From: JBKEDH01 sp047975295
GTDB taxonomy: Bacteria; Bacteroidota; Bacteroidia; Flavobacteriales; Flavobacteriaceae
DNA length: 43,455 nt
Reading direction: 5' to 3'
Assembly: GCA_047975295.1 (NCBI GenBank)
Contig: JBKEDH010000045.1
Coordinates: 1 to 43,455, forward strand
Shown: positions 8,533-16,194 of the stretch, one piece after another
How positions within the stretch are numbered: the first letter of the stretch is position 1
Layout: each line of letters starts with the position of its first letter
Program-made: the position numbers and the translations under genes
Notes under the pieces: model-generated
What the model saw: the letters and a program-made list of their open reading frames with translations, nothing else
Database searches by the model: none
Told to the model about the DNA's origin: nothing

Positions 8533-9462
8533 TTAGTTGTTATCCTTTACGGTTTGAATAAAAATATCGTTTACACTCGGTATCAATTCCACAAAATGGG
8601 TAATATCGCCTTTTGTGGCCAAATAGTTTAACAAATCGTTTGGCTTGTCGCCTTCGTTTAGTTTTACATTAAGTTTCAGTTCGTTGTCCAGAGTCTTAAA
8701 ATTGGCTGGCGAAACACTAAATTTTTTGCCCAACTCTTGTTTTAATACAACTTCGTTATTTGCTTTTATACCCACTTCGAAGATATTCCTTTTATACTGC
8801 CGCTTAACATTTGTCAACTTACCTTCCAATATTTTGTTCGATTTGTTTATAAGCGCAATATCGTCGCAAAGTTCTTCTACCGATTCCATACGGTGGGTAG
8901 AGAATATAACCGTTGCACCATCGTCGCGAAGTTTTAAAATTTCATCTTTTATCAAATTGGCGTTTATGGGGTCGAAACCAGAAAAAGGCTCATCGAAAAT
9001 CAACAATTTGGGTTGATGCAATACCGTAACCACAAACTGTATTTTTTGAGCCATACCTTTTGACAGTTCTTGGATTTTTTTGTTCCACCAATCGCCAATT
9101 TCCAAGCGGTCGAACCAATATTTTAAGCGTGTTCTGGCTTCGGCTTTACTCAATCCTTTTAGCTGTGCCAAATATAAGGCCTGCTCGCCTACTTTCATGG
9201 ATTTGTACAACCCTCGCTCTTCTGGCAAATAGCCAATATCTTTAATATGCAAACCTGTTAAGGGTTCTCCATCGAGGTGTACCGTACCAGTGTCGGGCAT
9301 GGTTATTTGATTAACAATTCGGATTAGCGTGGTCTTGCCTGCTCCATTTGGTCCCAAAAGTCCAAAAATACTGCCTTTAGGCACCGTTAAAGATACATTG
9401 TTCAAGGCCTTGTAACGACCAAAATGTTTTGATACTTGGTTAACTTCAAGTAAGTTGCTCAT
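8533..9462 (-). CDS. ABC transporter ATP-binding protein (NatA/YhaQ-like)
   Basis: Nucleotide-binding subunit for the adjacent permease. From the ATG at 9462 it has 309 residues. Features are Walker A GPNGAGKTT (37-45), signature LSKGMAQK, Walker B LLIFDEPFSGFDP, the switch histidine in FSTHRM, and a C-terminal extension of about 90 residues of the DUF4162 type common in this subfamily. An in-frame start at 9489 is possible, but the added residues (MSIRTQNKR) are not family-like. It is the first gene of a close-packed run through to the sigma-54 regulator. Confidence 0.92.
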   Translation of the reverse strand: MSNLLEVNQVSKHFGRYKALNNVSLTVPKGSIFGLLGPNGAGKTTLIRIVNQITMPDTGTVHLDGEPLTGLHIKDIGYLPEERGLYKSMKVGEQALYLAQLKGLSKAEARTRLKYWFDRLEIGDWWNKKIQELSKGMAQKIQFVVTVLHQPKLLIFDEPFSGFDPINANLIKDEILKLRDDGATVIFSTHRMESVEELCDDIALINKSNKILEGKLTNVKRQYKRNIFEVGIKANNEVVLKQELGKKFSVSPANFKTLDNELKLNVKLNEGDKPNDLLNYLATKGDITHFVELIPSVNDIFIQTVKDNN

Positions 9463-9760
9463 ACGTTTGTTTTGCGTTCGAATGGACAAAGATATTAAAG
9501 TAAAACGAGCTTTTTTTGATAGCTCTTGCCTAATAATTGATTTTTCAGGGTATTAATGGAGCTATTGTACAATTTATGTCTTTCTGATATTTAATATTAA
9601 GAGAATAAAATGAGAACCTTATAGATTTCTCCATCCGTCGGGATGACAAACAATATCTATTTTAGACAATAAAACGGATATCTAATTAAATATTGAAAAT
9701 TAGGGTAACAAAACAAGAAAAATTGTATTTAAGGATAAAAGAAAATATGCTTTGGAATAA

Positions 9761-9780
9761 TGAACCCGTTTAAACAAGTT
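9761..9780 (-). repeat. GTTTAAAC-core repeat, within a larger inverted repeat
   Basis: The core GTTTAAAC is at 9768-9775. On the minus strand it is preceded by GAACTAACTT, as in the other units. AATGAAC and GTTCATT flank it as perfect 7-bp arms. Confidence 0.5.
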
Positions 9781-9790
9781 AGTTCATTAT

Positions 9791-9828
9791 AAAAACAAAA
9801 CCCACCCTTAAAAACTTCTAAGGATGGG
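9791..9828 (-). terminator. Intrinsic terminator of grpE-dnaJ
   Basis: Minus-strand reading: CCCATCCTTA, an 8-base loop, then TAAGGGTGGG (10-bp stem with one U:G pair), followed by TTTTGTTTTT. It lies 140 bases beyond the dnaJ stop. The opposite orientation has a C:A mismatch and no U-tract. Confidence 0.7.
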
Positions 9829-9968
9829 AAAAAAATTGCTATGAAAAAGAAAAATTACCACTAAAAGTGTTTAGTGATAAACCAAATATAATTCTTTTTT
9901 ATTAAAAAACGGTAAAAACCCATAAATCTTTTATTAACATTTCAATTTGCAAGAAAAGCTTTCTATAT

Positions 9969-11081
9969 TTAAGAGAACATATCCTTTACTTTTTCAAAAA
10001 AAGATTTATCCGAATGTTCGGGCTTTGGTTCAAAATGTTCATCGTTTTGCATACTTTCAAAAAATTCACGTTGCTTTTTATTAAGTGTTTTTGGTGTCCA
10101 CACATTAACATGCACCAACAAATCGCCCCTTCCGTAGCCATTAATACTCGGTATGCCTTTTCCGCGTAAGCGTAAAATTTTACCCGACTGTACACCGGCA
10201 TCGACCTTAATGCGCACTTTTCCGGTTACGGTATCTATTTCTTTTGAAGTTCCTAGTACGGCATCGGGCAAACTAATGTACAAATCGTAATGCAGGTTAT
10301 CGCCTTCACGTTGCAGTTTTTCGTGCTGTTCTTCTTCAATAACCACAATAATATCGCCCGAAATACCATTACCGGGTGCTTCGTTGCCTTTGCCCGATAC
10401 TTTAAGCTGCATACCATCGACTACACCTGCGGGAATGTTTATGGAAACGGTATCGTCCACAACCTTTAGGCCTTGCACATCGGCATCGGCAGGTTTTTTG
10501 TCGATAACCTCTCCTGCCCCACCACAAACATTACAGGGCGATGCCGTTTGCATACGCCCAAGAATGGTATTTGCTATGCGGGTAACCTGGCCCGTACCAT
10601 TACAGGTTGTACAGGTTTTGTAAGTAGTACCTTCGGCCTTTACCTTACGTTTTACCTTTATTTTTTTCTCTACACCATTGGCAATTTCCTCTAGGGTCAA
10701 TTTAACCCGAATACGTAAATTGCTTCCTTTAGTTCTGCGTTGGCCGCCGCCGCCAAAACCGGAAAAACCACCGCCAAAGGCACCACCAAATATATCGCCA
10801 AATTGGCTAAATATGTCGTCCATATTCATACCGCCGCCGCCAAAGCCACCACCACCTTCGAAAGCTTGGTGCCCAAATTGGTCGTAGCGTGCCTTTTTGT
10901 TTTCGTCGCTTAATACTTCGTAAGCTTCGGCCGCTTCCTTAAATTTAGCCTCGGCTTCGGTATTGCCCGGATTTTTGTCGGGATGGTACTCGATGGCCTT
11001 TTTACGGTAAGCCTTTTTTATTTCGGCCGCCGTAGCACCTTTACCTACACCTAATATCTCGTAATAATCTCTTTTTGCCAT
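9969..11081 (-). CDS. dnaJ: Chaperone DnaJ with a two-motif zinc finger
   Basis: Hsp40 co-chaperone that delivers substrates to DnaK and stimulates its ATPase. The J domain is at 1-70 with HPD at 33-35. A Gly/Phe-rich linker spans about 75-115. The substrate-binding C-terminal domains are at 120-345. The cysteine-rich region contains only two CxxCxGxG motifs, with cysteines at 157, 160, 183 and 186, instead of the four in E. coli DnaJ. By position they correspond to motifs 2 and 3 (zinc centre II), and the motifs of centre I are missing. I recall the same reduction in other flavobacterial DnaJ proteins. The length of 370 residues is otherwise normal. It begins six bases after grpE. Confidence 0.97.
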   Translation of the reverse strand: MAKRDYYEILGVGKGATAAEIKKAYRKKAIEYHPDKNPGNTEAEAKFKEAAEAYEVLSDENKKARYDQFGHQAFEGGGGFGGGGMNMDDIFSQFGDIFGGAFGGGFSGFGGGGQRRTKGSNLRIRVKLTLEEIANGVEKKIKVKRKVKAEGTTYKTCTTCNGTGQVTRIANTILGRMQTASPCNVCGGAGEVIDKKPADADVQGLKVVDDTVSINIPAGVVDGMQLKVSGKGNEAPGNGISGDIIVVIEEEQHEKLQREGDNLHYDLYISLPDAVLGTSKEIDTVTGKVRIKVDAGVQSGKILRLRGKGIPSINGYGRGDLLVHVNVWTPKTLNKKQREFFESMQNDEHFEPKPEHSDKSFFEKVKDMFS

Positions 11082-11087
11082 AATATT

Positions 11088-11630
11088 TTATTGCCCTATA
11101 ACTACTTTTGGAAAGCGTATTATTTTATCGCCCAATTTATAGCCTTTTTCTACAACATCTATAATTTTGCCCTTTAAATCGTCGCTTGGGGCAGGAATCT
11201 GTGTAATAGCCTCATGATTGTCGGCATTAAATACATCGCCCGCCTTAACTTCAACCGGTTCAAGGCCTTTTTGGTTAAGCGTGGTCTTTAATTTGTTTTG
11301 GATTAATTCGACACCTTTTAACAAATCCTTTTCTTTGGTTTTGGAAATTTCGGCATAGGCTCTGTCAAAATCATCAAGAATGGGCAATAATGCCAACATC
11401 ACTTCTTGATTTGCAGTTTTAAATAGCTCTATACGCTCTTTAGAAGTGCGTTTTTTATAATTTTCGAACTCGGCAAACAAACGTAAAAATTTATCCTTTT
11501 CTTGTTGTAGTGCTTCTTGCAGCTTTTCTTCGGGCGTTACTGTTTCTTCGGATTCTTCATTGGCTACTTCGGTTTGTGTTTCTTCCAATGGTTCCTGCTC
11601 GATATCTTTAATATTTTCGTCGTTATTCAT
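11088..11630 (-). CDS. grpE: Nucleotide exchange factor GrpE
   Basis: Exchange factor of DnaK. An acidic, disordered N terminus leads into a long coiled coil (about 35-90, including FLRLFAEFENYKKRTSKER) and then the beta domain (about 120-180; VFNADNHEAITQIPAP, GYKLGDKIIRFPKVVIG). I chose ATG 11630 over the open frame to 11651 because AAAGGA sits seven bases or so before it, an unusually good Shine-Dalgarno for this group. It is cotranscribed with dnaJ. A sigma-54-like promoter match lies about 40 bases upstream. Confidence 0.95.
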   Translation of the reverse strand: MNNDENIKDIEQEPLEETQTEVANEESEETVTPEEKLQEALQQEKDKFLRLFAEFENYKKRTSKERIELFKTANQEVMLALLPILDDFDRAYAEISKTKEKDLLKGVELIQNKLKTTLNQKGLEPVEVKAGDVFNADNHEAITQIPAPSDDLKGKIIDVVEKGYKLGDKIIRFPKVVIGQ

Positions 11631-11670
11631 AATCCTTTCGGTTTTAATCAAAAAAAAATCTAAAATGAAT

Positions 11671-11687
11671 TGGCAAAAGTACTGCCA
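11671..11687 (-). promoter_or_regulatory. Sigma-54-like -24/-12 promoter upstream of grpE-dnaJ
   Basis: Minus-strand reading TGGCAGTACTTTTGCCA. It matches TGGCAC-N5-TTGC with exact GG-to-GC spacing (GG at 11686-11685, GC at 11674-11673) and one mismatch in TGGCAC. Transcription would start near 11661, about 30 bases before the grpE ATG. The site is nearly palindromic, so a repressor operator is the alternative. Confidence 0.4.
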
Positions 11688-11806
11688 TTATTATAAAAAT
11701 GTCATAATGTCACCTAATATTTTTTCATTATTGCCCAAATATAAAGAACAAAAACCGCTATGCTATAAGAGTAAGGAAGCAAGAGTTTATATCTTTTTTA
11801 TCTTTT

Positions 11807-11955
11807 GAAATGGTTTAAACTTTTTATAATTGGTTAAAAAATGCTATTTTAAGCCTAATTTTTGCTTCCATAGCTCTACTGTGCAAGAAAAAAAGCCTTT
11901 AACCAAACTCAAAATCACTAATTTTCACTTCAATCAAAAAAGTTTAAACGAGTTC
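11807..11955. mobile_element. 149-bp MITE-like element with GTTTAAAC-core inverted ends
   Basis: The left end GAAATGGTTTAAACTTTTT and the right end (reverse) GAACTCGTTTAAACTTTTT are inverted copies differing at two positions. There is no coding content. An 86-bp relative with similar left-end sequence lies at 41754-41839. Solo ends occur elsewhere in the window. Confidence 0.5.
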
Positions 11956-12011
11956 ATTGTTTTTTAAGATGAATTCGTATAAATTAGCTTATATTATTTA
12001 TGAATTAGAAG

Positions 12012-12608
12012 ATGAAAAAAGCAAATTCGGTTGAAGAATATATTGAAAATAACCCCCATTTTGAAGCAGAATTAAATACATTAAGAACCATTATGCTTAG
12101 CACCGATTTGGTGGAAACCCTAAAATGGAGTGCTCCCGTTTATACCATTAACAACAAAAATGTGTTGGGCATTGGTGCTTTTAAACATCATTTTTGTATT
12201 TGGTTTTATAATGGGGTATTTTTAAAGGATTCCAAAAAACTATTGGTCAATGCCCAAGAGGAAAAAACGAAAGCATTAAGACAAATGCGTTTTAACAGCA
12301 TGGCAGATATTGACAAAACTGCCATTTTAACCTATGTTAAAGAAGCTATTGAAAACCAAAAATTGGGTAAGGAGCATAAACCAAAAAAGAACAATACAGT
12401 TGATATTCCTGTCGAATTACAGGCATTGTTGGGCAGAAACAAAAATTTAAAAGCCAAATTCGACTTACTTTCGCCCTATAAACAAAAAGAATATTGCGAA
12501 CATATAGCTACCGCAAAACGGGAAGCCACAAAACAATCGCGACTTGAAAAAATAGAACCCATGATTTTAAAGGGTATTGGACTGCACGATAAATATAGGG
12601 ATTGTTAG
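12012..12608 (+). CDS. DUF1801 / YdeI-family protein
   Basis: A 198-residue cytosolic protein. Residues 1-115 match the DUF1801 (YdhG-like) fold: EEYIENNPHFEAELNTLRTIM, LKWSAPVYTINNKNVLGIGAFKHHFCIWF. Residues 135-190 match the YdeI/OmpD-associated C-terminal helix pair (VPVELQALLGRNKNLKAKFDLLSPYKQKEYCEHIATAKREAT contains the family pattern). Members are small proteins of uncertain function, and E. coli YdeI has been linked to stress and antimicrobial-peptide resistance. It appears monocistronic. Confidence 0.8.
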   Translation: MKKANSVEEYIENNPHFEAELNTLRTIMLSTDLVETLKWSAPVYTINNKNVLGIGAFKHHFCIWFYNGVFLKDSKKLLVNAQEEKTKALRQMRFNSMADIDKTAILTYVKEAIENQKLGKEHKPKKNNTVDIPVELQALLGRNKNLKAKFDLLSPYKQKEYCEHIATAKREATKQSRLEKIEPMILKGIGLHDKYRDC

Positions 12609-12640
12609 TATATTTTTTGATTTTTTGTCATGTACTAAAA
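12608..12640 (+). repeat. Solo GTACTAAAA element end, second copy
   Basis: 33 bases matching 2167-2199 with two differences, including the identical 20-mer TTTTTTGTCATGTACTAAAA. It starts at the last base of the DUF1801 gene's stop codon. No matching inverted end is seen nearby. Confidence 0.6.
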
Positions 12641-12656
12641 TTTTCCCTTAATAAAA

Positions 12657-12685
12657 AAGCTTCCAAAAATATATCTTGGAAGCTT
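12657..12685 (-). terminator. Intrinsic terminator of the nusB-DUF1573-yajC operon
   Basis: Perfect 10-bp stem AAGCTTCCAA / TTGGAAGCTT with a 9-base loop. On the minus strand it is followed by TTTTTT. It lies about 40 bases beyond the yajC stop and may also stop rightward transcripts from the DUF1801 gene. Confidence 0.75.
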
Positions 12686-12687
12686 TA

Positions 12688-12707
12688 GAGCCTGTTTAAA
12701 TTTATAT
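12688..12707 (+). repeat. Solo end of the AGAGCCTGTTTAAATTT element
   Basis: GAGCCTGTTTAAATTTATAT is identical to the first 20 bases of the two full elements at 13567 and 16025. It lies between yajC and its terminator, and the remainder of the element is missing. Confidence 0.65.
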
Positions 12708-12721
12708 ATTGAACACCCCTT

Positions 12722-13009
12722 TTATTTTGGCTGCTTTGGTTTTAATTTTTCACTTAATTCCATTGATATTGCCGAACGTTCGTACTTAACTTTTCCGGAC
12801 ATGGTTTCTATAACACAACTGCCGTCGTTATCGTTAAGCTCCAATACTTTTCCATGTAAGCCACTTTTGGTAATAACTTTGTCTCCGCGTTTTAATTCTG
12901 CATTAAACTTTTTTTCTTTTTTGGCACGTTTCATTTGTGGTGCTATCATAAAAAAATAGATAACCACAAACATAAGTACAAAGGGTAAAAACGATCCGAA
13001 TTGATCCAT
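12722..13009 (-). CDS. yajC: Preprotein translocase subunit YajC
   Basis: SecDF-associated membrane protein. It has 95 residues, a single transmembrane helix (about 5-24, FLPFVLMFVVIYFFMIAPQ), then the cytoplasmic domain with KRGDKVITKSGLHGKV, the family's hallmark. It follows the DUF1573 gene by 33 bases and is last in the operon. In many flavobacteria, as I recall, coaE follows yajC. Here a terminator follows instead. Confidence 0.95.
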   Translation of the reverse strand: MDQFGSFLPFVLMFVVIYFFMIAPQMKRAKKEKKFNAELKRGDKVITKSGLHGKVLELNDNDGSCVIETMSGKVKYERSAISMELSEKLKPKQPK

Positions 13010-13042
13010 TATCTGTAATTTTATTAATTAATTAATTTGTTC

Positions 13043-13513
13043 TTAACTTTTTACGGCTGCAGCCTTATCTTTTACAAAAGCCGATATTTTGACTGTTTCG
13101 CTACCTTTTTCGGTATTGGCGTTAACGGTTATGGATTTGGTTACCTTTCCAGAACCACTTCCATTAAACTTAACCGTAAACTCTCCTGTTGCTCCGGGTG
13201 CCAAAGGCTCTTTACTCCAGTTCTCGGGAACGGTACAACCGCAGGTACTTTTTATTTCGGTAATTACCAAAGGGGCATTGCCCGTATTTTTATAGGTAAA
13301 GGTTGTTTCTTGGGCAGCATTTTTTTCTATTTCACCAAAATCGTGTTCTGCCTTGTCAAATTTAAGTATTGGGAAATTGCCCGCTTGCTCGTCTCTTGCT
13401 GCTGCTGCTGCAACATTGGTTTCTTTTATCTTGCTTGCAGCATTATCTTTACACGATATAAAGGATAAAACTGCTAAACAACTAACCATAATTCCTATTA
13501 TTATCTTCTTCAT
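13043..13513 (-). CDS. DUF1573-domain lipoprotein
   Basis: A 156-residue lipoprotein with signal and Cys21 (LSFISC). The DUF1573 domain (about 50-150) is an immunoglobulin-like beta sandwich: FGEIEKNAAQETTFTYKNTGNAPLVITEIKSTCGC contains its defining TxxxNxGxxPLxI and SxCGC pattern. Function is unknown. The nusB-DUF1573-yajC order is common in this phylum. A transposon-like element separates it from nusB. Confidence 0.88.
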   Translation of the reverse strand: MKKIIIGIMVSCLAVLSFISCKDNAASKIKETNVAAAAARDEQAGNFPILKFDKAEHDFGEIEKNAAQETTFTYKNTGNAPLVITEIKSTCGCTVPENWSKEPLAPGATGEFTVKFNGSGSGKVTKSITVNANTEKGSETVKISAFVKDKAAAVKS

Positions 13514-13565
13514 CTTTAAAACGTTTTATTTTTCGAAATACAAACATATAAATTATTTATCTATA

Positions 13566-13717
13566 AGAGCCTGTTTAAATTTATATCAATTGTTTTTCTA
13601 TATCTCTTTTTGCGTATAATTTCGTTAAAATTTCATCAAGTAGCCCAGCTATTATCTTCTATTTTGTCTCATTATGCATCATACAAAAAGTCTATCATAC
13701 AAATTTAAACAGACTCT
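13566..13717. mobile_element. 152-bp MITE-like element, copy A
   Basis: Terminal inverted repeats AGAGCCTGTTTAAATTT and AAATTTAAACAGACTCT (one mismatch) bound a non-coding interior. It is about 95% identical to copy B at 16024-16176 (seven substitutions, one indel), in the same orientation. TAA flanks both sides if the ends are taken as GAGCC...GACTC, consistent with a 3-bp target duplication. It sits inside the nusB-DUF1573 gap, which would otherwise be about 72 bases. Confidence 0.8.
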
Positions 13718-13737
13718 AAAATTGTACTTTAAATATT

Positions 13738-14682
13738 TTAAACAAGTCCTCTTCCTATTTTATTCAACGTTCCTTTACTTTCGTATTCTTTCACCAACCT
13801 ATCTAATATACCGTTTATAAAAATACTGCTTTTTGGGGTTGAATATTCCTTGGCAATTTCCAAACATTCGTTAATAGTTACTTTTACAGGAATAGATGGA
13901 AAATTTTTTATTTCGCAAATAGCCATTTGAAGCAATATTTGATCTATACTCGCAATACGTTCGGCATCCCAATTCTTGGCTTTTTCGGTAATTTCTTTAT
14001 TAAATTCCGATTTATTCAAAAGTGTTTTTTTAAACAGATCTATTGCAAATTGCCTATCTTCGTTGTCCTTGTATAACTTAGGTGTAAAATAATTTTCGGA
14101 CACATTTGGTTTAACCTTGCGCAACAATTTTAAAATGGTCGTATTTACTGTTGGTAAGTCGTCTAACCATGTTAGGTTTTTATCTTCTAAATATTCGTAA
14201 AGTTTTTCGTTTGGTGCTACAATTTCTTTAAACACATCGACAATAAACGCTTTATCCTCCTTAAAGTCCGATGTTCTGGTTTTCATATATTCCTTATACA
14301 AATCACTAGTGGTAATAGCTTTAAAAATAAGCTCTACGTACTCGTTGTCCAGCTCCCAGTTATTTATTTTATGGGTTTCCAATAAATTGTTTAATTGCAA
14401 GCTATTGCTAAAAACAGCCAATACTTGGTTATTAACAAATTTTCTATTGGGATCTTTATCCTCTTGAGTGGCCAAGTGTTTGTTCTGCCGTTTTTGCAAA
14501 TCGCTTTCGGCACGCTTTTTTATTTCTACCAATAACGAGACAATAACCAAATAGAGGTTGTACATATTATCTATGCTAAACAATAAAAATTTCTGATCTT
14601 TACTAAAATCGTCACTCTCGCCTCCCTTAAAAGCATAAAGTGTTTGCATTACTTTTACACGGATATGTCTTCTGCTTAACAT
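13738..14682 (-). CDS. nusB: Transcription antitermination protein NusB (extended form)
   Basis: NusB binds boxA RNA with S10 and supports rRNA antitermination. At 314 residues it is twice the classical size. The helical NusB core is C-terminal (about 210-310: WDAERIASIDQILLQMAICEI, PVKVTINECLEIAKEYSTPKS, FINGILDRL). The N terminus starts with the family-like RRHIRVKVMQTLYAF and is followed by a roughly 150-residue helical insertion. This long form is normal in Bacteroidota. It is first in the operon with the DUF1573 gene and yajC. Confidence 0.95.
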   Translation of the reverse strand: MLSRRHIRVKVMQTLYAFKGGESDDFSKDQKFLLFSIDNMYNLYLVIVSLLVEIKKRAESDLQKRQNKHLATQEDKDPNRKFVNNQVLAVFSNSLQLNNLLETHKINNWELDNEYVELIFKAITTSDLYKEYMKTRTSDFKEDKAFIVDVFKEIVAPNEKLYEYLEDKNLTWLDDLPTVNTTILKLLRKVKPNVSENYFTPKLYKDNEDRQFAIDLFKKTLLNKSEFNKEITEKAKNWDAERIASIDQILLQMAICEIKNFPSIPVKVTINECLEIAKEYSTPKSSIFINGILDRLVKEYESKGTLNKIGRGLV

Positions 14683-14705
14683 AATTACAATGAACTTTTT
14701 ATATA

Positions 14706-14724
14706 GAAGTGGTTTAAACTATTT
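14706..14724 (+). repeat. Solo GTTTAAAC-core repeat end
   Basis: GAAGTG plus GTTTAAAC plus TATTT. If the box at 14738-14745 is a promoter, this unit lies in the nusB 5' leader. Confidence 0.5.
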
Positions 14725-14737
14725 ATTTTTAAGACCA

Positions 14738-14745
14738 CAAAAATA
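14738..14745 (-). promoter_or_regulatory. Possible -7 box for nusB
   Basis: The minus strand reads TATTTTTG, matching the Bacteroidota TAnnTTTG box, about 55 bases before the nusB ATG. No convincing -33 element was identified. Confidence 0.3.
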
Positions 14746-14801
14746 ATACTATTTTGAAAAAAACCTTTTATTTTTATAGATGAGTTTATAATACTATAAA
14801 A

Positions 14802-15926
14802 ATGAAACACATACATACACTAATAATATTGTTTTTGTGGGTTATAACGGTCTGTGCCCAACAAACCAGGTCGTCTGTAAAAGCCGAAACTCCAAAAGAC
14901 ACTAATTATACGATAGAATTGATTGTACCCGATCTAAGTATTCCTTGGGGATTGGTCTTTCTTCCCGATGGCAGTATGCTTATTTCGGAAAAATCGGGGA
15001 AGCTTATCTTGTTCAAAAACAACAGAAAAATTAGTATAAGTGGCTTACCGGAAATACATGTTTATGGCCAAGGTGGTTTAATGGATTTAAAACTCCACCC
15101 AAACTACAAAAACAATGGATGGATATACATAAGCTATGCGTCGAAAAAAGATGATGGTGAAGGTGGCAATACGGCTATTATGCGTGCCAAGCTAAAAAAC
15201 AATACCCTTGTAGAGCAACAGTTGCTGTATAAAGCCGAGCCCAATACTACAAAAGTACAACATTTTGGCTCTCGCATAGAATTTGACAACAACGGCTACT
15301 TATACTTTTCTATTGGCGATCGTGGACAACGCGAAGTCAATCCTCAGGACATTACTAAAGACGGCGGTAAAATTTACAGATTAAACGCCGATGGCAGTGT
15401 ACCTTCAAACAATCCATTTGCAAATAACCAAAATGCAAAGAAGGCTATTTATAGTTATGGACACCGTAACCCACAAGGCATGGTTAAACATCCTAAAACC
15501 GGTGACATTTGGATACACGAACACGGTCCGCAAGGCGGTGACGAAATCAATATAATAAACAAGGGTAAAAACTACGGATGGCCTGTTATTTCGTATGGCA
15601 TTAACTACAATGGCACACCTTTTACCGATTTAACCAAAAAAGAGGGCATGGAGCAGCCTTTATTTTATTGGGTACCATCCATTGCTCCAAGCGGCATGGC
15701 GTTTGTAACATCGGACAAATACCCCGACTGGAAAGAAAATCTTCTTGTAGGTGCCTTAAAATTTATGTATTTGGAGCGTTTGATATTAAAAAACGATAAA
15801 GTGGTTAAACGCGAAAAGCTATTTGAAAATATAGGTCGAGTAAGAAACGTATGTCAAGCCCCCGATGGCTATATCTATTTAAGTGTTGAAGGAAAGGGTA
15901 TTTACAAAATAATACGCAAAAAGTAA
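14802..15926 (+). CDS. Secreted PQQ-dependent sugar dehydrogenase-like protein
   Basis: Member of the soluble aldose dehydrogenase family (YliI/Asd, glucose/sorbosone dehydrogenase fold). A signal peptide (1-19, ending VCAQ) is followed by a six-bladed propeller. Family motifs are VPDLSIPWGLVFLPDGSMLISEKSG (about 45-68), GQGGLMDLKLHP, GSRIEFDNNGYLYFSIGDRG, YGHRNPQGM, and HGPQGGDEINIINKGKNYGWP with the PQQ-facing HGP. It would oxidise aldose sugars outside the cytoplasm if PQQ is available. No PQQ biosynthesis gene is in this window. It stands alone between the two copies of the 152-bp repeat element. Confidence 0.88.
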   Translation: MKHIHTLIILFLWVITVCAQQTRSSVKAETPKDTNYTIELIVPDLSIPWGLVFLPDGSMLISEKSGKLILFKNNRKISISGLPEIHVYGQGGLMDLKLHPNYKNNGWIYISYASKKDDGEGGNTAIMRAKLKNNTLVEQQLLYKAEPNTTKVQHFGSRIEFDNNGYLYFSIGDRGQREVNPQDITKDGGKIYRLNADGSVPSNNPFANNQNAKKAIYSYGHRNPQGMVKHPKTGDIWIHEHGPQGGDEINIINKGKNYGWPVISYGINYNGTPFTDLTKKEGMEQPLFYWVPSIAPSGMAFVTSDKYPDWKENLLVGALKFMYLERLILKNDKVVKREKLFENIGRVRNVCQAPDGYIYLSVEGKGIYKIIRKK

Positions 15927-16023
15927 AAAGAGATCTATGAAGTCCTTTTATTACCAAATAGTTTTTTATTCCTATACTGATAATCCTTACCTTCCCCAAT
16001 CTCTTTTTGGAAACTTTTATCTT

Positions 16024-16176
16024 AGAGCCTGTTTAAATTTATATCAATTGTTTTTCTATATCTCTTTTTTGCACATAATTTCGTTAAAATTTCATCAAGT
16101 AGCACAGCTATTATCTTCTATTTTGCCTCATTATGCATCATACAAAAAATCTATCATACAAATTTAAACAGGGTCT
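16024..16176. mobile_element. 153-bp MITE-like element, copy B
   Basis: Ends AGAGCCTGTTTAAATTT and AAATTTAAACAGGGTCT (two mismatches), interior nearly identical to copy A. Flanks are TTA on the left and TAA on the right. It lies between two convergent genes and its inverted ends could help end transcription from both. Confidence 0.8.
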
Positions 16177-16194
16177 AAATTAAGGATAAAACAC

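Larger units (their letters stand above)
9490..9968. other. 479-base gap between dnaJ and the ABC ATPase gene
   Basis: I see no coding sequence. The gap holds a short tract reading CCATCCGTCGGGATGACA (about 9632-9649), reminiscent of scattered extragenic repeats, a GTTTAAAC repeat unit flanked by AATGAAC/GTTCATT, and the dnaJ terminator. The promoter of the ABC-MscS operon should lie near 9463-9600, but I could not pick it out. Confidence 0.5.
11652..12011. other. 360-base divergent gap between grpE and the DUF1801 gene
   Basis: The gap contains the sigma-54-like site near its left end and a 149-bp inverted-repeat element. A 48-codon open frame on the plus strand from 11665 has no homology or start signal that I can support. 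No clear promoter for the rightward gene was found. Confidence 0.5.

Noticed and set aside
9632..9649. CCATCCGTCGGGATGACA as a regulatory site
   Set aside because: It resembles widespread extragenic repeat debris and shows no extended structure here.
11665..11808. A 48-codon plus-strand frame between grpE and the DUF1801 gene
   Set aside because: It overlaps the likely grpE promoter, has no start signal and ends in low-complexity Phe/Ile codons.
15937..16167. A 76-codon plus-strand frame over MITE copy B
   Set aside because: It is mostly repeat sequence. The equivalent frame is not preserved in copy A because of the indel, so it is not a gene.
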